DNA of 64,000 nucleotides from Microbulbifer sp. HZ11. Lineage in GTDB: Bacteria > Pseudomonadota > Gammaproteobacteria > Pseudomonadales > Cellvibrionaceae. Each line of letters opens with the position of its first letter. Position 1 is the first letter of the stretch. The notes under the pieces are model-generated. The model made no database searches and was not told the DNA's origin. It worked only from the letters and a program-made list of their open reading frames with translations. The position numbers and the translations under genes were made by a program. The stretch lies in NCBI RefSeq assembly GCF_000708675.1, contig NZ_JELR01000005.1, positions 248,001 through 312,000 on the forward strand. The letters are read 5' to 3'. This document shows positions 49,421-62,309 of the stretch, piece after piece.

Positions 49421-49954
49421 ATGTCTCGAGTAGCTAATAGTCCCGTAAGCATCCCCGCTGGTGTATCCGTGAGCCTTTCTGGTCAGGATATCGCCGTTAA
49501 AGGTGGTAATGGCAACCTGAACTTCAACATCCACTCTGACGTGGAAGTGAAGCAGGAAGAAAACCAGCTGACCTTTGCAGCACGCAACGGTTCCAAGCAG
49601 GCACGTGCCCTCGCCGGCACCACCCGCGCGCTGGTTAACAATATGGTGGTCGGCGTCAGTCAGGGTTTCGAAAAGAAACTGCAGCTGAACGGTGTAGGTT
49701 ACCGTGCGAAAGCATCTGGTAAGACCGTGAACCTGACTCTGGGCTTCTCTCACCCGGTAGATTACGACCTGCCGGAAGGTGTTACAGCAGAAACCCCGAG
49801 CCAGACTGAAGTTGTACTGAAGAGCAGCGATAAGCAGCTGTTAGGTCAAGTGGCCGCAGAGATCCGCGCATTCCGTCCGCCGGAGCCCTACAAAGGTAAG
49901 GGTGTCCGCTACGCCGATGAGCGCGTGTATCGCAAAGAGGCCAAGAAGAAGTAA
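49421..49954 (+). CDS. rplF: 50S ribosomal protein L6
   Basis: A 177-residue protein near the sarcin-ricin loop. The two repeated domains are visible, the second with [25 protein letters not shown], ending [20 protein letters not shown]. It lies 12 bases after rpsH with GGGGG upstream. Confidence 0.98.
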   Translation: MSRVANSPVSIPAGVSVSLSGQDIAVKGGNGNLNFNIHSDVEVKQEENQLTFAARNGSKQARALAGTTRALVNNMVVGVSQGFEKKLQLNGVGYRAKASGKTVNLTLGFSHPVDYDLPEGVTAETPSQTEVVLKSSDKQLLGQVAAEIRAFRPPEPYKGKGVRYADERVYRKEAKKK

Positions 49955-49963
49955 GGCATAGAT

Positions 49964-50314
49964 ATGAACGTTAAGAAGCAATCCCGCTTGCGTCGTGCAC
50001 GTCGTGCCCGCGCCAAGTTCCGTGAGCTGGGCGCCGTTCGCCTGACAGTGAACCGCACTCCCCGCCACATTTACGCACAGATCCTGTCTGCCGACGGCGA
50101 CAAGGTATTGGCCACTGCCTCTACTCTGGACAAGGACCTGCGTGAAAGCAAAACCGGTAACGTCGACGCTGCTACAGCTGTTGGTACCCTGATCGCGGAG
50201 CGTGCGAAAGCCGCTGGCGTTGAAACGGTAGCCTTCGATCGTAGCGGTTTCAAATACCACGGCCGCGTTAAGGCCCTGGCAGACGCTGCCCGTGAAGCCG
50301 GTCTGAAATTCTAA
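49964..50314 (+). CDS. rplR: 50S ribosomal protein L18
   Basis: A 116-residue 5S rRNA-binding protein: [20 protein letters not shown], ending [27 protein letters not shown] precedes the ATG, nine bases after rplF. Confidence 0.98.
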   Translation: MNVKKQSRLRRARRARAKFRELGAVRLTVNRTPRHIYAQILSADGDKVLATASTLDKDLRESKTGNVDAATAVGTLIAERAKAAGVETVAFDRSGFKYHGRVKALADAAREAGLKF

Positions 50315-50324
50315 GGGTTGAGTT

Positions 50325-50834
50325 ATGGCTAGAGATAAAGTCGAGAAGAGCAACGACGAAGGCCTCCAGGAAAAACTGGTCCAGGTCAACCGCGTTGCCA
50401 AAACCGTAAAAGGTGGTCGTATCTTCGCGTTCACCGCTCTGACCGTAGTTGGCGATGGCAATGGCCGCGTTGGCTTTGGTCGTGGTAAAGCGCGCGAAGT
50501 GCCAGTTGCCATCCAGAAAGCTATGGAAGCTGCACGTCGCAACATGATCCAGGTAGATCTGAATGGTGACACCCTTCAGTACGCTACCAACGGTCGCCAC
50601 GGCGGTTCCAAGGTATACATGCAGCCCGCTTCCCAGGGTACCGGTGTAATTGCCGGCGGTGCCATGCGCTCCGTACTGGAAATGGCTGGCGTCCACAACG
50701 TACTGGCAAAGTGTTACGGCTCTACCAACCCGGTAAACGTCGTCCGCGCTACCTTCAGTGCTCTGGGCAAAATGAGCAGCCCGGAAGACGTAGCCGCCAA
50801 GCGTGGCAAGTCTGTGGAAGAAATCCTGAACTGA
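50325..50834 (+). CDS. rpsE: 30S ribosomal protein S5
   Basis: A 169-residue fidelity protein. [32 protein letters not shown] and the spectinomycin-loop region ([10 protein letters not shown] to VKGG) show no obvious resistance deletion. AAGGGTTGAG precedes the ATG. Confidence 0.98.
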   Translation: MARDKVEKSNDEGLQEKLVQVNRVAKTVKGGRIFAFTALTVVGDGNGRVGFGRGKAREVPVAIQKAMEAARRNMIQVDLNGDTLQYATNGRHGGSKVYMQPASQGTGVIAGGAMRSVLEMAGVHNVLAKCYGSTNPVNVVRATFSALGKMSSPEDVAAKRGKSVEEILN

Positions 50835-50900
50835 TTCGGTTTGGGTCGCAGCCGCTCTATCGCTGCGATCCACTCTGAACTTGCTTTGAGTGAATGAGTC

Positions 50901-51086
50901 ATGGCTAAGAAGACCATCAAAGTAACCCAGGTTAAAAGCATCAACGGTCGTCTGAAGAATCATCAGGCGTGTGTTGCTGGTCTGGGTTTGCGCCGCATTG
51001 GTCACACTGTGGAAGTGGAAGACACTCCCTCTGTGCGCGGCATGATCAACAAAGTGAACTACCTCGTAAAAGTAGAGGAGGCGTAA
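50901..51086 (+). CDS. rpmD: 50S ribosomal protein L30
   Basis: A 61-residue protein: [20 protein letters not shown] and [22 protein letters not shown] 66-base gap from rpsE contains no obvious terminator; rplO begins one base after its stop. Confidence 0.98.
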   Translation: MAKKTIKVTQVKSINGRLKNHQACVAGLGLRRIGHTVEVEDTPSVRGMINKVNYLVKVEEA

Positions 51087-51087
51087 C

Positions 51088-51522
51088 ATGCGTTTGAATG
51101 AACTGTCTCCCGCTGAGGGTCACAAGCACAGCGCCAAGCGCGTTGGTCGTGGTATCGGTAGCGGCCTGGGTAAAACCGGTGGTCGTGGCCACAAGGGTCA
51201 AAAATCCCGTTCCGGCGGTAGTGTCCGTCCGGGCTTCGAAGGCGGTCAGATGCCTTTGCAGAAGCGCCTGCCGAAGTACGGTTTCACCTCTCGCGTTGGC
51301 CGCTTTGTTGCGGAAGTGCGTCTGGCGGAGCTGGCCAAGGTTGAAGGTGACACGATTGATTTGGCAGCGCTGAAGAATGCCGATATTATCGGCAACCACA
51401 TTAAGCGCGCCAAAGTGTTCCTGTCTGGTGAACTGACCAAAGCGGTTACCGTGAAAGGTCTGGGTGTCACCAAAGGTGCTAAAGCGGCCATCGAAGCTGC
51501 TGGCGGAAAAGTAGAAGACTAA
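51088..51522 (+). CDS. rplO: 50S ribosomal protein L15
   Basis: A 144-residue protein with a Gly/Lys-rich extension ([20 protein letters not shown]) that penetrates the subunit and a globular C-terminal domain. AGAGGAGG lies just upstream of the ATG. secY follows after 12 bases. Confidence 0.98.
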   Translation: MRLNELSPAEGHKHSAKRVGRGIGSGLGKTGGRGHKGQKSRSGGSVRPGFEGGQMPLQKRLPKYGFTSRVGRFVAEVRLAELAKVEGDTIDLAALKNADIIGNHIKRAKVFLSGELTKAVTVKGLGVTKGAKAAIEAAGGKVED

Positions 51523-51534
51523 ATCGAGGCCCCA

Positions 51535-52881
51535 ATGGCACGACCAGGACCTGGTGTTAACTCCCTGGGCAACGGCAAGGGATTAGGCGAGCTTTGGGCT
51601 CGCCTTCGTTTTCTGTTTCTCGCGATTCTTGTTTATCGTATAGGGACCCATATTCCGGTGCCCGGAATTGATCCGGAGAAGCTGGCGAACCTGTTTAACC
51701 AGAACCAGGGAACCATCCTTGGCCTGTTCAACATGTTCTCCGGTGGCGCACTGGAGCGGATGAGTATTCTGGCGCTCGGCATCATGCCTTACATCTCCGC
51801 GTCCATCATCATGCAGTTGATGACCGCGGTAACGCCTTCCCTTGAGGCGTTGAAGAAGGAAGGAGATGCAGGCCGGCGCAAGATCAACCAGTACACCCGT
51901 TATCTGACGGTGTTGCTGGCCCTGATTCAGGGTATCGGTATGACTTTTGGTCTCGCCGGTCAGAATCTGGCTTACTCCGCGGAACCGGCATTCGGATTTT
52001 ACTTTGTGGCCGTGGTGTCACTGGTTACCGGTGCAGTGTTCATGATGTGGCTGGGTGAGCAGATCACCGAGCGCGGCGTCGGCAACGGCATTTCCATGCT
52101 GATCTTTGCCGGTATCGTTGCGGGTCTGCCCAGTGCCATCGGTCAGGCTTTCGAGCAGGCGCGTCAGGGTGAGTTGCACATCCTGATGCTGCTGGCCATC
52201 GGCTTTGTTGCACTGGCGGTTGTCTACTTCGTAGTAGTGATGGAGCGCGGTCAACGCCGTATCACCATCAACCACGCCCGCCGTCAGGCTGGTCGTTACT
52301 CTCAGGCGCCGGCGGCTCAATCCAGCCACCTGCCTCTGAAGGTCAACATGGCCGGCGTGATTCCGGTGATCTTCGCCAGCAGTATCCTGCTGTTCCCTGC
52401 GACTCTGGCGCAGTGGTTCGGTCAGGGCGGTGAGGGCATCGGTGCACAGATTCTGCAGTGGATGGCACTGCAGTTGGGCCCGGGTCAGCCGCTGAACATC
52501 ATCCTGTTCGCACTGCTGATCGGCTTCTTCTGCTTCTTCTACACGGCGTTGATGTTCAACCCGAATGAAGTGGCAGACAACCTGAAAAAATCCGGTGCTT
52601 ATGTGCCCGGTATTCGCCCTGGCGAACAGACCGCTCGTTATATCGACAGCGTGCTGACTCGTCTGACTCTGGTGGGTGCCTGTTACATCGCATTGGTATC
52701 CCTGCTGCCGCAGTTCCTGGTAGTTGGGCTGAACATTCCTTTCTATCTGGGAGGTACCTCGCTGCTGATCGTCGTGGTCGTGGTGATGGACTTCATGGCG
52801 CAAGTGCAGTCGCACCTGCTGTCCCACCAGTACGAAGGGTTGATGAAGAAGGCAAATCTGCAAGGTTACGGCCGTCGTTGA
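51535..52881 (+). CDS. secY: Preprotein translocase channel SecY
   Basis: A 448-residue protein with ten transmembrane helices forming the Sec pore. Helix 1 includes [23 protein letters not shown], followed by a plug region ([12 protein letters not shown]). Cytoplasmic loops [15 protein letters not shown] and [19 protein letters not shown] are the ribosome/SecA contacts. It lies between rplO and rpmJ as in E. coli. Confidence 0.98.
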   Translation: MARPGPGVNSLGNGKGLGELWARLRFLFLAILVYRIGTHIPVPGIDPEKLANLFNQNQGTILGLFNMFSGGALERMSILALGIMPYISASIIMQLMTAVTPSLEALKKEGDAGRRKINQYTRYLTVLLALIQGIGMTFGLAGQNLAYSAEPAFGFYFVAVVSLVTGAVFMMWLGEQITERGVGNGISMLIFAGIVAGLPSAIGQAFEQARQGELHILMLLAIGFVALAVVYFVVVMERGQRRITINHARRQAGRYSQAPAAQSSHLPLKVNMAGVIPVIFASSILLFPATLAQWFGQGGEGIGAQILQWMALQLGPGQPLNIILFALLIGFFCFFYTALMFNPNEVADNLKKSGAYVPGIRPGEQTARYIDSVLTRLTLVGACYIALVSLLPQFLVVGLNIPFYLGGTSLLIVVVVVMDFMAQVQSHLLSHQYEGLMKKANLQGYGRR

Positions 52882-52920
52882 TCGGCAGCCGTCGCAGCAG
52901 GATTGAATTGAGGTAAGGTC

Positions 52921-53037
52921 ATGAAAGTACGCGCTTCTGTTAAAAAGATCTGCCGTAACTGCAAAATCGTACGTCGCAAAGGTGTTCTGCGGGTTATCTG
53001 CAGCGCCGAGCCCCGTCACAAGCAGCGGCAGGGCTAA
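52921..53037 (+). CDS. rpmJ: 50S ribosomal protein L36
   Basis: A 38-residue zinc-ribbon protein, [20 protein letters not shown], with ligands Cys11, Cys14, Cys27 and His33 present, so this is the zinc-containing form. TTGAGG lies about 11 bases before the ATG. It ends the spc operon and is followed by a 399-base gap without genes. Confidence 0.98.
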   Translation: MKVRASVKKICRNCKIVRRKGVLRVICSAEPRHKQRQG

Positions 53038-53293
53038 TCGACGCCCAGGCGTCGGTTAGCGCGACTTACCAGGGACGGTGAGTTCGGTGACCGAATTACG
53101 GATCTGGTTGGTCACCAAATGAACGTGAAAATATTTGCCTCTTTACACAGCCCCGTGTAAAAAGGCGCACCGCAAAGCGATATGCCTGCGGAGAAGCTCA
53201 AAGACCACCTTCGGGAGGTCTGCAGGTTTCAAAAAAGGGGGCGTTGACTGTCGTCCGTTTTACCTTGGGTTCAGGCTCTGGGAAGGCGGGCTA

Positions 53294-53322
53294 TTGCAAT
53301 TTGGTGTATGAAAAGCTATTCT
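53294..53322 (+). promoter_or_regulatory. Alpha-operon promoter
   Basis: TTGCAA, 17 bases, TATTCT with discriminator TGCGCGCC. It would give a leader of about 105 bases before rpsM. The architecture matches the S10 and tRNA promoters in this window. Confidence 0.6.
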
Positions 53323-53338
53323 TGCGCGCCTTTTTGGT

Positions 53339-53371
53339 GGTGCTGATGGCTTTTTATTCGCTGTCAGCGCC
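53339..53371 (+). promoter_or_regulatory. Alpha-operon leader hairpin
   Basis: GGTGCTGATGGC pairs with GCTGTCAGCGCC over 12 bp with three G-U pairs and a nine-base loop, about ten bases after the predicted transcript start. In E. coli the equivalent leader forms an S4-binding pseudoknot; whether this is homologous is not shown. Confidence 0.55.
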
Positions 53372-53436
53372 GAAATGAGAAATGAGCTGCGCCATTACCA
53401 AAGTTGCGCGGTTCACAATACGTGGAGTACGCCTCT

Positions 53437-53793
53437 ATGGCACGTATTGCTGGTGTAAACGTACCAGACCACAAGCACGCCGTGATCTCCCTGACCCATA
53501 TTTATGGTGTCGGTCGCACTACGGCCAAGTCTATTCTGGCAGCGGTAGGTATCGCTGAATCCACCAAACTTCGTGATCTGTCCGAAGACCAGATCGAAAC
53601 CATCCGCGGTGAAGTTGCAAAACTGACCGTTGAAGGTGATCTGCGTCGTGAAGTGTCCATGAACATCAAACGCCTGATGGACCTGGGTTGCTTCCGCGGG
53701 CTGCGTCACCGTCGCAGCCTGCCGCTTCGCGGTCAGCGCACCAAGACTAACGCCCGTACCCGTAAGGGTCCGCGCAAGCCGATCCGTAAGTAA
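53437..53793 (+). CDS. rpsM: 30S ribosomal protein S13
   Basis: A 118-residue protein of the 30S head and subunit bridge. Start ATG 53437 ([19 protein letters not shown]) follows GTGGAG; an upstream frame to 53404 is leader. [21 protein letters not shown] is the conserved C-terminal tail contacting tRNA. It is first of the alpha operon. Confidence 0.98.
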   Translation: MARIAGVNVPDHKHAVISLTHIYGVGRTTAKSILAAVGIAESTKLRDLSEDQIETIRGEVAKLTVEGDLRREVSMNIKRLMDLGCFRGLRHRRSLPLRGQRTKTNARTRKGPRKPIRK

Positions 53794-53842
53794 TCACTTA
53801 CATCGCGCAAGTCTTCACAAGTACAGGATTTAGGATACAGGT

Positions 53843-54232
53843 ATGGCTAAGCCAAAAACTACTGTTCGCAAAAAGGTCAAAAAGACCGTTGTCGACGGTG
53901 TTGCCCACATCCACGCATCGTTCAACAACACGATCGTGACGATCACTGACCGTCAGGGCAATACTCTGAGCTGGGCTACCGCTGGTGGCTCCGGTTTCCG
54001 TGGTTCTCGTAAGAGCACCCCTTTCGCAGCCCAGGTTGCCGCTGAGCGCGCAGGTACTGCCGCTCAAGAGTACGGCCTGAAAAACCTTGATGTCGAAGTT
54101 AAGGGCCCCGGCCCGGGTCGCGAATCTGCCGTTCGCGCCCTGAACAACTGCGGCTACAAGATCACCAACATCACCGACGTGACGCCGATCCCGCATAACG
54201 GTTGTCGTCCGCCCAAGAAACGTCGCGTGTAA
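53843..54232 (+). CDS. rpsK: 30S ribosomal protein S11
   Basis: A 129-residue platform protein. [19 protein letters not shown] and [16 protein letters not shown] (including the Asn-Gly prone to isoaspartate formation) are conserved. It lies between rpsM and rpsD. Confidence 0.98.
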   Translation: MAKPKTTVRKKVKKTVVDGVAHIHASFNNTIVTITDRQGNTLSWATAGGSGFRGSRKSTPFAAQVAAERAGTAAQEYGLKNLDVEVKGPGPGRESAVRALNNCGYKITNITDVTPIPHNGCRPPKKRRV

Positions 54233-54247
54233 GAGGGGGTTGACGAA

Positions 54248-54868
54248 ATGGCACGTTATATTGGACCAAAATGTAAGCTTTCCCGTCGGGAAGGTACCGA
54301 TCTTCAGCTGAAAAGTGGCGTTCGCCCGCACGACTCCAAGTGTCGTGCAGAAACCAAGCCGGGTGTTCACGGCGCTGGTCGCGGCCGTCTGTCCGACTAC
54401 GGTATTCAGCTGCGTGAAAAACAAAAAGTACGTCGTATCTACGGCGTGCTGGAAAAGCAGTTCCGCAACTACTATAAGGAAGCGGCGCGTCTGAAAGGTG
54501 CAACTGGTGAAAACCTGCTGCAACTTCTGGAAAAACGCCTGGACAACGTGGTTTACCGCATGGGCTTCGGCTCCACTCGCGCCGAAGCGCGTCAGCTGGT
54601 ATCTCACAAGGCAATTCTGGTGAATGGCGCTACCGTAAACATCCCTTCTTACTCCGTGAAAGAAGGCGACGTTATCTCCATCCGCGAGAAGTCCAAAAAG
54701 CAGATGCGTATCCAGAACTCCGTTTCCCTCGCTGCACAGCGCGGTGACGTTGAGTGGGTAGACGTGAACGCGACCAAGCTCGAAGGTACCTTCAAGCGTG
54801 TTCCGGATCGCGTGGATCTGCCGGCAGAGATCAATGAAAACCTTATCGTGGAACTCTACTCCAAGTAA
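54248..54868 (+). CDS. rpsD: 30S ribosomal protein S4
   Basis: A 206-residue assembly initiator and, in E. coli, repressor of the alpha operon. [19 protein letters not shown] is standard, followed by the S4 RNA-binding domain ([24 protein letters not shown]). GAGGGGG precedes the ATG. Confidence 0.98.
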   Translation: MARYIGPKCKLSRREGTDLQLKSGVRPHDSKCRAETKPGVHGAGRGRLSDYGIQLREKQKVRRIYGVLEKQFRNYYKEAARLKGATGENLLQLLEKRLDNVVYRMGFGSTRAEARQLVSHKAILVNGATVNIPSYSVKEGDVISIREKSKKQMRIQNSVSLAAQRGDVEWVDVNATKLEGTFKRVPDRVDLPAEINENLIVELYSK

Positions 54869-54913
54869 GGCTCTGTTCCATTTAAGGAATAAAACTGTAA
54901 TACAGGTATGGCT

Positions 54914-55918
54914 ATGCAGACTGCTGTCAACGAGTTTTTGACACCTCGTCGTATTGACGTCACCGAGTACAACCAGAATCACGCCAAAGTGGTTCTGGAA
55001 CCGCTGGAGCGTGGTTTCGGCCACACTCTCGGCAACGCACTGCGCCGCATCCTGCTGTCCTCCATGCCAGGCTGCGCCGTCACTGAAGTTGAGATCGACG
55101 GTGTTGAGCACGAGTACAGCGCAATCGAGGGTGTACAGGAAGACGTTATCGAAATCCTGCTCAACCTGAAGGAAATTGCGGTGGTGATGCACGGCAAGGA
55201 CCAGGCAGTGCTGAGCCTGAGCAAGAAAGGCCCAGGCGCGGTTACCGCTGGTGATATTCAGGTGGACCACGACATTGAAATCGTGAACCCTGAGCACGTT
55301 ATCGCCAACATCACTGGCGACGTGGAACTCAACCTGCGTCTGACCGTAGCGCGTGGCCGTGGCTATCAGCCCGCCGATGCGCGTCGTGAAGACGAAGAAG
55401 AGACCCGCGCTATTGGCCGTCTGCAACTGGACGCCTCTTTCGGCCCGGTTCGCCGTGTTTCCTACAGCGTGGAATCCGCGCGTGTGGAGCAGCGCACCGA
55501 CCTGGACAAGCTGGTTCTGGATCTGGAGACCAACGGTACTCTGGACCCAGAAGAAGCCATCCGTCGCGCCGCCACCATCCTGCAGCAACAGCTGGCAGTG
55601 TTTGTGGACCTGGAAGGCGAGAAGGATGCAGCGCCAGAAGCCAAGGAAGAGGAAGTTGATCCGGTGCTGCTGCGCCCGGTTGACGACCTGGAGCTGACCG
55701 TACGTTCGGCCAACTGTCTGAAGGCGGAAAACATCTACTACATCGGCGACCTGATTCAGCGTACCGAAGTGGAGCTGCTGAAGACCCCGAACCTGGGTAA
55801 GAAGTCCCTGACCGAGATCAAGGACGTTCTGGCCTCCCGTGGTCTGTCCCTGGGCATGCGCCTCGAGAACTGGCCGCCGGCCAGCCTCAAGGGCGACAGC
55901 AAGCTGAGCCCCCTGTAA
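54914..55918 (+). CDS. rpoA: RNA polymerase alpha subunit
   Basis: A 334-residue subunit. The N-terminal domain has [20 protein letters not shown]; after an acidic linker (about 235-248) the C-terminal domain has [20 protein letters not shown] and the UP-element/activator-binding surface. I prefer ATG 54914 ([12 protein letters not shown]), whose AGG spacing and length fit relatives; ATG 54908 two codons upstream is possible. It sits between rpsD and rplQ. Confidence 0.97.
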   Translation: MQTAVNEFLTPRRIDVTEYNQNHAKVVLEPLERGFGHTLGNALRRILLSSMPGCAVTEVEIDGVEHEYSAIEGVQEDVIEILLNLKEIAVVMHGKDQAVLSLSKKGPGAVTAGDIQVDHDIEIVNPEHVIANITGDVELNLRLTVARGRGYQPADARREDEEETRAIGRLQLDASFGPVRRVSYSVESARVEQRTDLDKLVLDLETNGTLDPEEAIRRAATILQQQLAVFVDLEGEKDAAPEAKEEEVDPVLLRPVDDLELTVRSANCLKAENIYYIGDLIQRTEVELLKTPNLGKKSLTEIKDVLASRGLSLGMRLENWPPASLKGDSKLSPL

Positions 55919-56041
55919 AGCGTTTGTGGTGCGGGTGATTCACCCACGCCATGTGAGAAACCCGAGTGGTGTGTGTCGTTAGCAGATACCACTCACAGAC
56001 GACTTGCTGAGAAAGCAATTGAAGTCGTGAGGAATTGAGTT

Positions 56042-56434
56042 ATGCGTCATCGCTATAGTGGCCGTAAATTCAGTCGTACCAGCTCTCACCGCAAGGCCAT
56101 GTTCAAGAACATGACCGCTTCTCTGGTAGAGCACGAACTGATCAAAACCACACTGCCGAAAGCCAAAGAACTGCGCCGCGTTGCCGAGCCGCTGATCACC
56201 CTGGCCAAGAAAGACAGTGTTGCTAACCGCCGTCTGGCTTTCGCCCGTATCCGTGACAAGGATGCTGTGCGCAAGCTGTTCGACGAACTGGGTCCCCGTT
56301 ACGAAGCCCGTCCGGGCGGATACATCCGCATTCTGAAATGCGGTTTCCGTGCAGGCGACAAAGCTCCAATGGCCTACGTTGAGCTAGTGGATCGTCCAGT
56401 TGCGGACGAGACTGCAGAAGCTGCAGAAGCCTAA
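56042..56434 (+). CDS. rplQ: 50S ribosomal protein L17
   Basis: A 130-residue tunnel-exit protein: [20 protein letters not shown], with a short acidic C-terminal tail. GAGGAATTGAG precedes the ATG. A strong terminator follows, ending the ribosomal-protein block. Confidence 0.98.
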   Translation: MRHRYSGRKFSRTSSHRKAMFKNMTASLVEHELIKTTLPKAKELRRVAEPLITLAKKDSVANRRLAFARIRDKDAVRKLFDELGPRYEARPGGYIRILKCGFRAGDKAPMAYVELVDRPVADETAEAAEA

Positions 56435-56485
56435 AGCATTTTGTTTTGGGTTTTCGGAACTCGTATCAGCGGGTTCCGGGCATGG

Positions 56486-56515
56486 AAAAGCCGGTCATTG
56501 ACCGGCTTTTCTTTT
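56486..56515 (+). terminator. Terminator of the alpha operon
   Basis: A perfect 11-bp stem AAAAGCCGGTC / GACCGGCTTTT with a three-base loop is followed by CTTTT, 52 bases after rplQ. Confidence 0.92.
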
Positions 56516-56553
56516 ATCCGCTCCATGATTTTCTGTAAAGAGATTAGCCTCTG

Positions 56554-56814
56554 ATGTTTCAGTCTCTGGATGATTTATTGAAAGCGCTCAACCCGCAGAT
56601 TGTCGGTAGCCTCAAGCGCGCCATCGAATTGGGTAAGTGGCCAAACGGCGTTGCGCTGACCGGGGAGCAAAAATCACTCTGCGCTGAAGCGATAGCCTAC
56701 TGGGAGCAGCAATACGCGGCACCCACCGAGCGAGTTGGTTATGTGCCTCCCAAAGCGACTCCTTGTGCGGATAAGTCAGACGTAGAGGAAACGGTCACCT
56801 GGGTGAAATCCTAG
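56554..56814 (+). CDS. DUF1315 (YeaC-like) protein
   Basis: An 86-residue small soluble protein. The core LKRAIELGKWPNGVALTGEQ and the following AIAYWEQQY resemble E. coli YeaC and the DUF1315 family, whose function is unknown. The acidic C-terminus is variable. It follows the alpha-operon terminator and converges on pxpC with about 50 bases between; no clear promoter was found. Confidence 0.82.
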   Translation: MFQSLDDLLKALNPQIVGSLKRAIELGKWPNGVALTGEQKSLCAEAIAYWEQQYAAPTERVGYVPPKATPCADKSDVEETVTWVKS

Positions 56815-56863
56815 GCTCTCTTCATTTTTTGCCTGAGGCATGGTGTACCCGCTGCGTAGGGGC

Positions 56864-57796
56864 TTACAGCAGGTCAGGTAATTTCATCAGCAGACTGGCT
56901 TTCTCGCGCTGGATCTGCCGTGCTACCTCTGCATCGATCGTTTCCAGGTTCAGTGGTGTTCCAGCCGTCAACTGACCAAGCCGGTGGACGTCGGCACTGA
57001 TGACATGGGCGATACGTGGGTAGCCGCCGATCGTCTGACCTTCAACAAAGCTGATAATGGGCAATCCATTCGGCGGTACCTGGATTGTGCCTGGGCACAA
57101 AGCGGAAGACACCTGCTGCGGCGCGCGCTCCTGGGGTAGGGGTGGGCCGTTCAGGCGGATGCCCATGCGGTTGCTCTGGGGGGAGACGGTAAAGTTCCCC
57201 GCACCGAGTTGCTGCCGGGCGTTCTCTGAAAAGCAGTGTGCCTCGACACCGTCAACAGTGCGTAGCAGCGGTCGGCTCCTGTAATCCAGGCGGTACGGGC
57301 CCGGTAGGCTGCGAGTCTTTGCGATTCGGCAGTTGCGCAGAGGCAGCTGATCGCCAGCTTGCAGCGCGCGTCCCGCAAATCCGCCAAATCCGGCAATCAC
57401 ATGTGTGGAAAGGCTTCCCATACGGCGGTCGATGGCAAGCTCTGCTGCGAGAGCAATGTACGCACGGGCCCCCGATCGGAGTCCGCCGAATCGGAGGATG
57501 TCGCCGGGGCGCATCTGCAGTACCTGGTCGTTGCCCACTGGCGTGCGATTGTGAAGGAGATCGAATTCCGCGCCGCAAATGGCAATGGAGAGCTCGCAGG
57601 TAAATTCCAGCTCCGGGCCGGTAAGGGCGACCTCAAGGCAGGGATGTGATAACGGGTTCGCGAGCAGCAGGTTGGCCAAGGCCATGGCAAAAGTATCCGC
57701 CGCGCCACCTCGCGCCACGCCCCATCGCAGGTTGCCGGGGCGCCCCGCATCCTGAACAGTGGTCTGCAGGCCTGGTTTCAAAACGCGCAGGGTCAC
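56864..57796 (-). CDS. pxpC: 5-oxoprolinase subunit PxpC
   Basis: A 310-residue subunit of the ATP-dependent PxpABC complex that opens 5-oxoproline to glutamate. RVLKPGLQTTVQDAGRPGNLRWGV at the start and PPNGLPIISFVEGQTIGGYPRIA near the end are typical of the biotin-carboxylase-like KipA fold. The start is GTG 57796, overlapping the pxpB stop (GTGA). A longer frame to 58384 runs antiphase through pxpB and is rejected. Confidence 0.93.
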   Translation of the reverse strand: MTLRVLKPGLQTTVQDAGRPGNLRWGVARGGAADTFAMALANLLLANPLSHPCLEVALTGPELEFTCELSIAICGAEFDLLHNRTPVGNDQVLQMRPGDILRFGGLRSGARAYIALAAELAIDRRMGSLSTHVIAGFGGFAGRALQAGDQLPLRNCRIAKTRSLPGPYRLDYRSRPLLRTVDGVEAHCFSENARQQLGAGNFTVSPQSNRMGIRLNGPPLPQERAPQQVSSALCPGTIQVPPNGLPIISFVEGQTIGGYPRIAHVISADVHRLGQLTAGTPLNLETIDAEVARQIQREKASLLMKLPDLL

Positions 57797-58551
57797 TGCT
57801 GTACTCCCCTGGTGGAAAGCGCGCTGAGTGGCATTTTTTCTGGCTCGGAATGCGGGTCGAATTGCGCAAATTCTTGCGTGCTTATCTGCACAAATTTGAC
57901 CCGGTCCAGGGGGCGGGCAATAAACGGCTGCGCCTGATCTGGCCGAAACAGTGCCATCGGCGTGCGGCCGATAATCTGCCAGCCGCCTGGAGTGGCCTGG
58001 GGGTAAATACCAGTCTGCTGGCCGCCGATTCCCACAGAGCCAGGCGGCACACTGAGTGCCGGTCGCGCTTTGCGTGGGCAGTGCAGCGCAGTATCCAGTC
58101 CGCCGAGGTAAAGGAAGCCCGGTGTGAACCCGAGCATATGCACCAGGTATTGCGGTGCAGTGTGAAGGGCGACGACTTCCGAAGCGGTGAGCCTGGACTG
58201 CGCACACAGTGCCGGTAAGTCCGGTGCAAACTTCTCGTCGTAACACACGGGAATGCGGATCAGGTTGCGGGTGCCGGCAATCGACCTCGGGTGTATCAAC
58301 GCCGTCTGGGTCAGGGACACCAGCGCGTCCAGCAATCCAGTGGTTTCGGTCAGGTGCAGTGGATCGAAGCATACGGTGAGACATTGGTAGGCTGGGACCA
58401 GCTCGGTGACGGCATCCAGGGGCGCCTTTTCGATAGCCTCGGCGAGGGCAATGATGGTCTCACTGAGCTGTTCACTGGGCTCGGCTGAAAAACGGATATC
58501 GAAGGCCGCGTCGCCATTTGGCAGTACCTCAAACCTCTTTGCTACCGGCAT
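57793..58551 (-). CDS. pxpB: 5-oxoprolinase subunit PxpB
   Basis: A 252-residue KipI-like subunit forming the catalytic partner of PxpC. Conserved segments are IRIPVCYDEKFAPDLPALC, HMLGFTPGFLYLGGLD and RLALGIGGQQTGIYP-like PPGSVGIGGQQTGIYP. ATG 58551 overlaps the pxpA stop by ten bases, and its own stop overlaps pxpC, so all three subunits are translationally coupled. Confidence 0.94.
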   Translation of the reverse strand: MPVAKRFEVLPNGDAAFDIRFSAEPSEQLSETIIALAEAIEKAPLDAVTELVPAYQCLTVCFDPLHLTETTGLLDALVSLTQTALIHPRSIAGTRNLIRIPVCYDEKFAPDLPALCAQSRLTASEVVALHTAPQYLVHMLGFTPGFLYLGGLDTALHCPRKARPALSVPPGSVGIGGQQTGIYPQATPGGWQIIGRTPMALFRPDQAQPFIARPLDRVKFVQISTQEFAQFDPHSEPEKMPLSALSTRGVQQ

Positions 58552-59294
58552 AGTCTGTACCCGGCGCGCTGCAGCGCTTGCTGGAGGTTTTGTGCAATCA
58601 ATTCCGCGTGGGGGTTATCCCCGTGCAGGCAGATACTATCGACGGTAAATCGCAACGGCTTTTTATCGATCGAGGGAAAGGTGGTGCCCGCGGTGAGCGC
58701 CAGTGCCTGCTCAAGGCATTGATCAAAATCTTCTATAACGGCTTCGGGCATGCTGCGGGGCGACAGCTGGTGGTCGTTCAGGTAGCGGCGATCCATAAAA
58801 CCTTCACGCAGCACAGGGTAACCGTGTCTGTGCGCTGCCCGTTCAACGGCTGCATTGGCGAGGGCAAGTATGTTTAGCGTGGGAAAAGCCCGGCTAAACA
58901 TACGCACAAGGTCGTCGGCGAGGGTGTCATCGGTTTCGGCGTCGTTATACAGGGCGCCGTGCAGTTTGATGTGGGTAAGTGCAAACTGTTCCTCACGTGC
59001 CTGGCTTTGCAGCGCCTGAATCTGCTCCTGCACCGAAGCCAGTAATGCCTGTCGTGGCATCTTCAGGGAGATGCGGCCGAAGTTCTTCCTGTCCGGATAG
59101 CCCGGGTGAGCTCCGGCGGCGATCTGGTGTCTGCGCGCATTGATCAGTGAAAGCCGCATGGTTTCGGCGTTGCCGGCGTGACCACCACAGGCGATATTGC
59201 AGCGGGAGATATACCTCATGATGTGTGCATCTCGCGCGCAATGCAGCTGGTCTTCTCCCTCGCCAAGATCGCAATTGATGTCTACGGTTTTCAC
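58542..59294 (-). CDS. pxpA: 5-oxoprolinase subunit PxpA (LamB/YcsF family)
   Basis: A 250-residue subunit that cooperates with PxpBC to hydrolyse 5-oxoproline, a damage product of glutamine and glutathione. DINCDLGEG near the N-terminus, CNIACGGHAGN and AGAHPGYPDRKNFGR are signature motifs. The start is GTG 59294. It is first of the pxpABC unit and lies 39 bases after uvrA on the same strand, so readthrough from uvrA is possible. Confidence 0.95.
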   Translation of the reverse strand: MKTVDINCDLGEGEDQLHCARDAHIMRYISRCNIACGGHAGNAETMRLSLINARRHQIAAGAHPGYPDRKNFGRISLKMPRQALLASVQEQIQALQSQAREEQFALTHIKLHGALYNDAETDDTLADDLVRMFSRAFPTLNILALANAAVERAAHRHGYPVLREGFMDRRYLNDHQLSPRSMPEAVIEDFDQCLEQALALTAGTTFPSIDKKPLRFTVDSICLHGDNPHAELIAQNLQQALQRAGYRLCR

Positions 59295-59333
59295 TGTTTG
59301 CGTTCCGTGCCGTTGTGGTGGTGCCGTGGAGTT

Positions 59334-62159
<2,826 letters not shown>

Positions 62160-62234
62160 TCGGGTTCCTGTATCGGTATTTGGTGTGACTTGCGCGTCGG
62201 GTTAACCGGAACCCGGCGGACGCAAACGGTCAAG

Positions 62235-62240
62235 TATAAT
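62235..62240 (+). promoter_or_regulatory. Consensus -10 box upstream of manC
   Basis: An exact TATAAT, followed by a G+C-rich GTGCGGCGCC, lies 70 bases before the manC start. No good -35 is evident at 16-18 bases. Confidence 0.4.
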
Positions 62241-62309
62241 GTGCGGCGCCGTTGTGCCAAAATCCCCGGCCATCTGAACTTAAAACCGTCTGTTGTGGAT
62301 GCGGAAATC

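Larger units (their letters stand above)
53038..53436 (+). other. Gene-free leader region before the alpha operon
   Basis: The 399 bases contain no plausible gene. A UUCG-capped hairpin AGACCACC / GGAGGTCT (53202-53221, one internal mismatch) lies mid-way with no T run. A promoter and a second, longer hairpin lie nearer rpsM. The gap is longer than the corresponding E. coli junction. Confidence 0.6.

Noticed and set aside
62160..62309. Search for a LexA (SOS) box upstream of uvrA
   Set aside because: No CTGT-N8-ACAG match seen in the gap; SOS control of uvrA cannot be claimed from this sequence.
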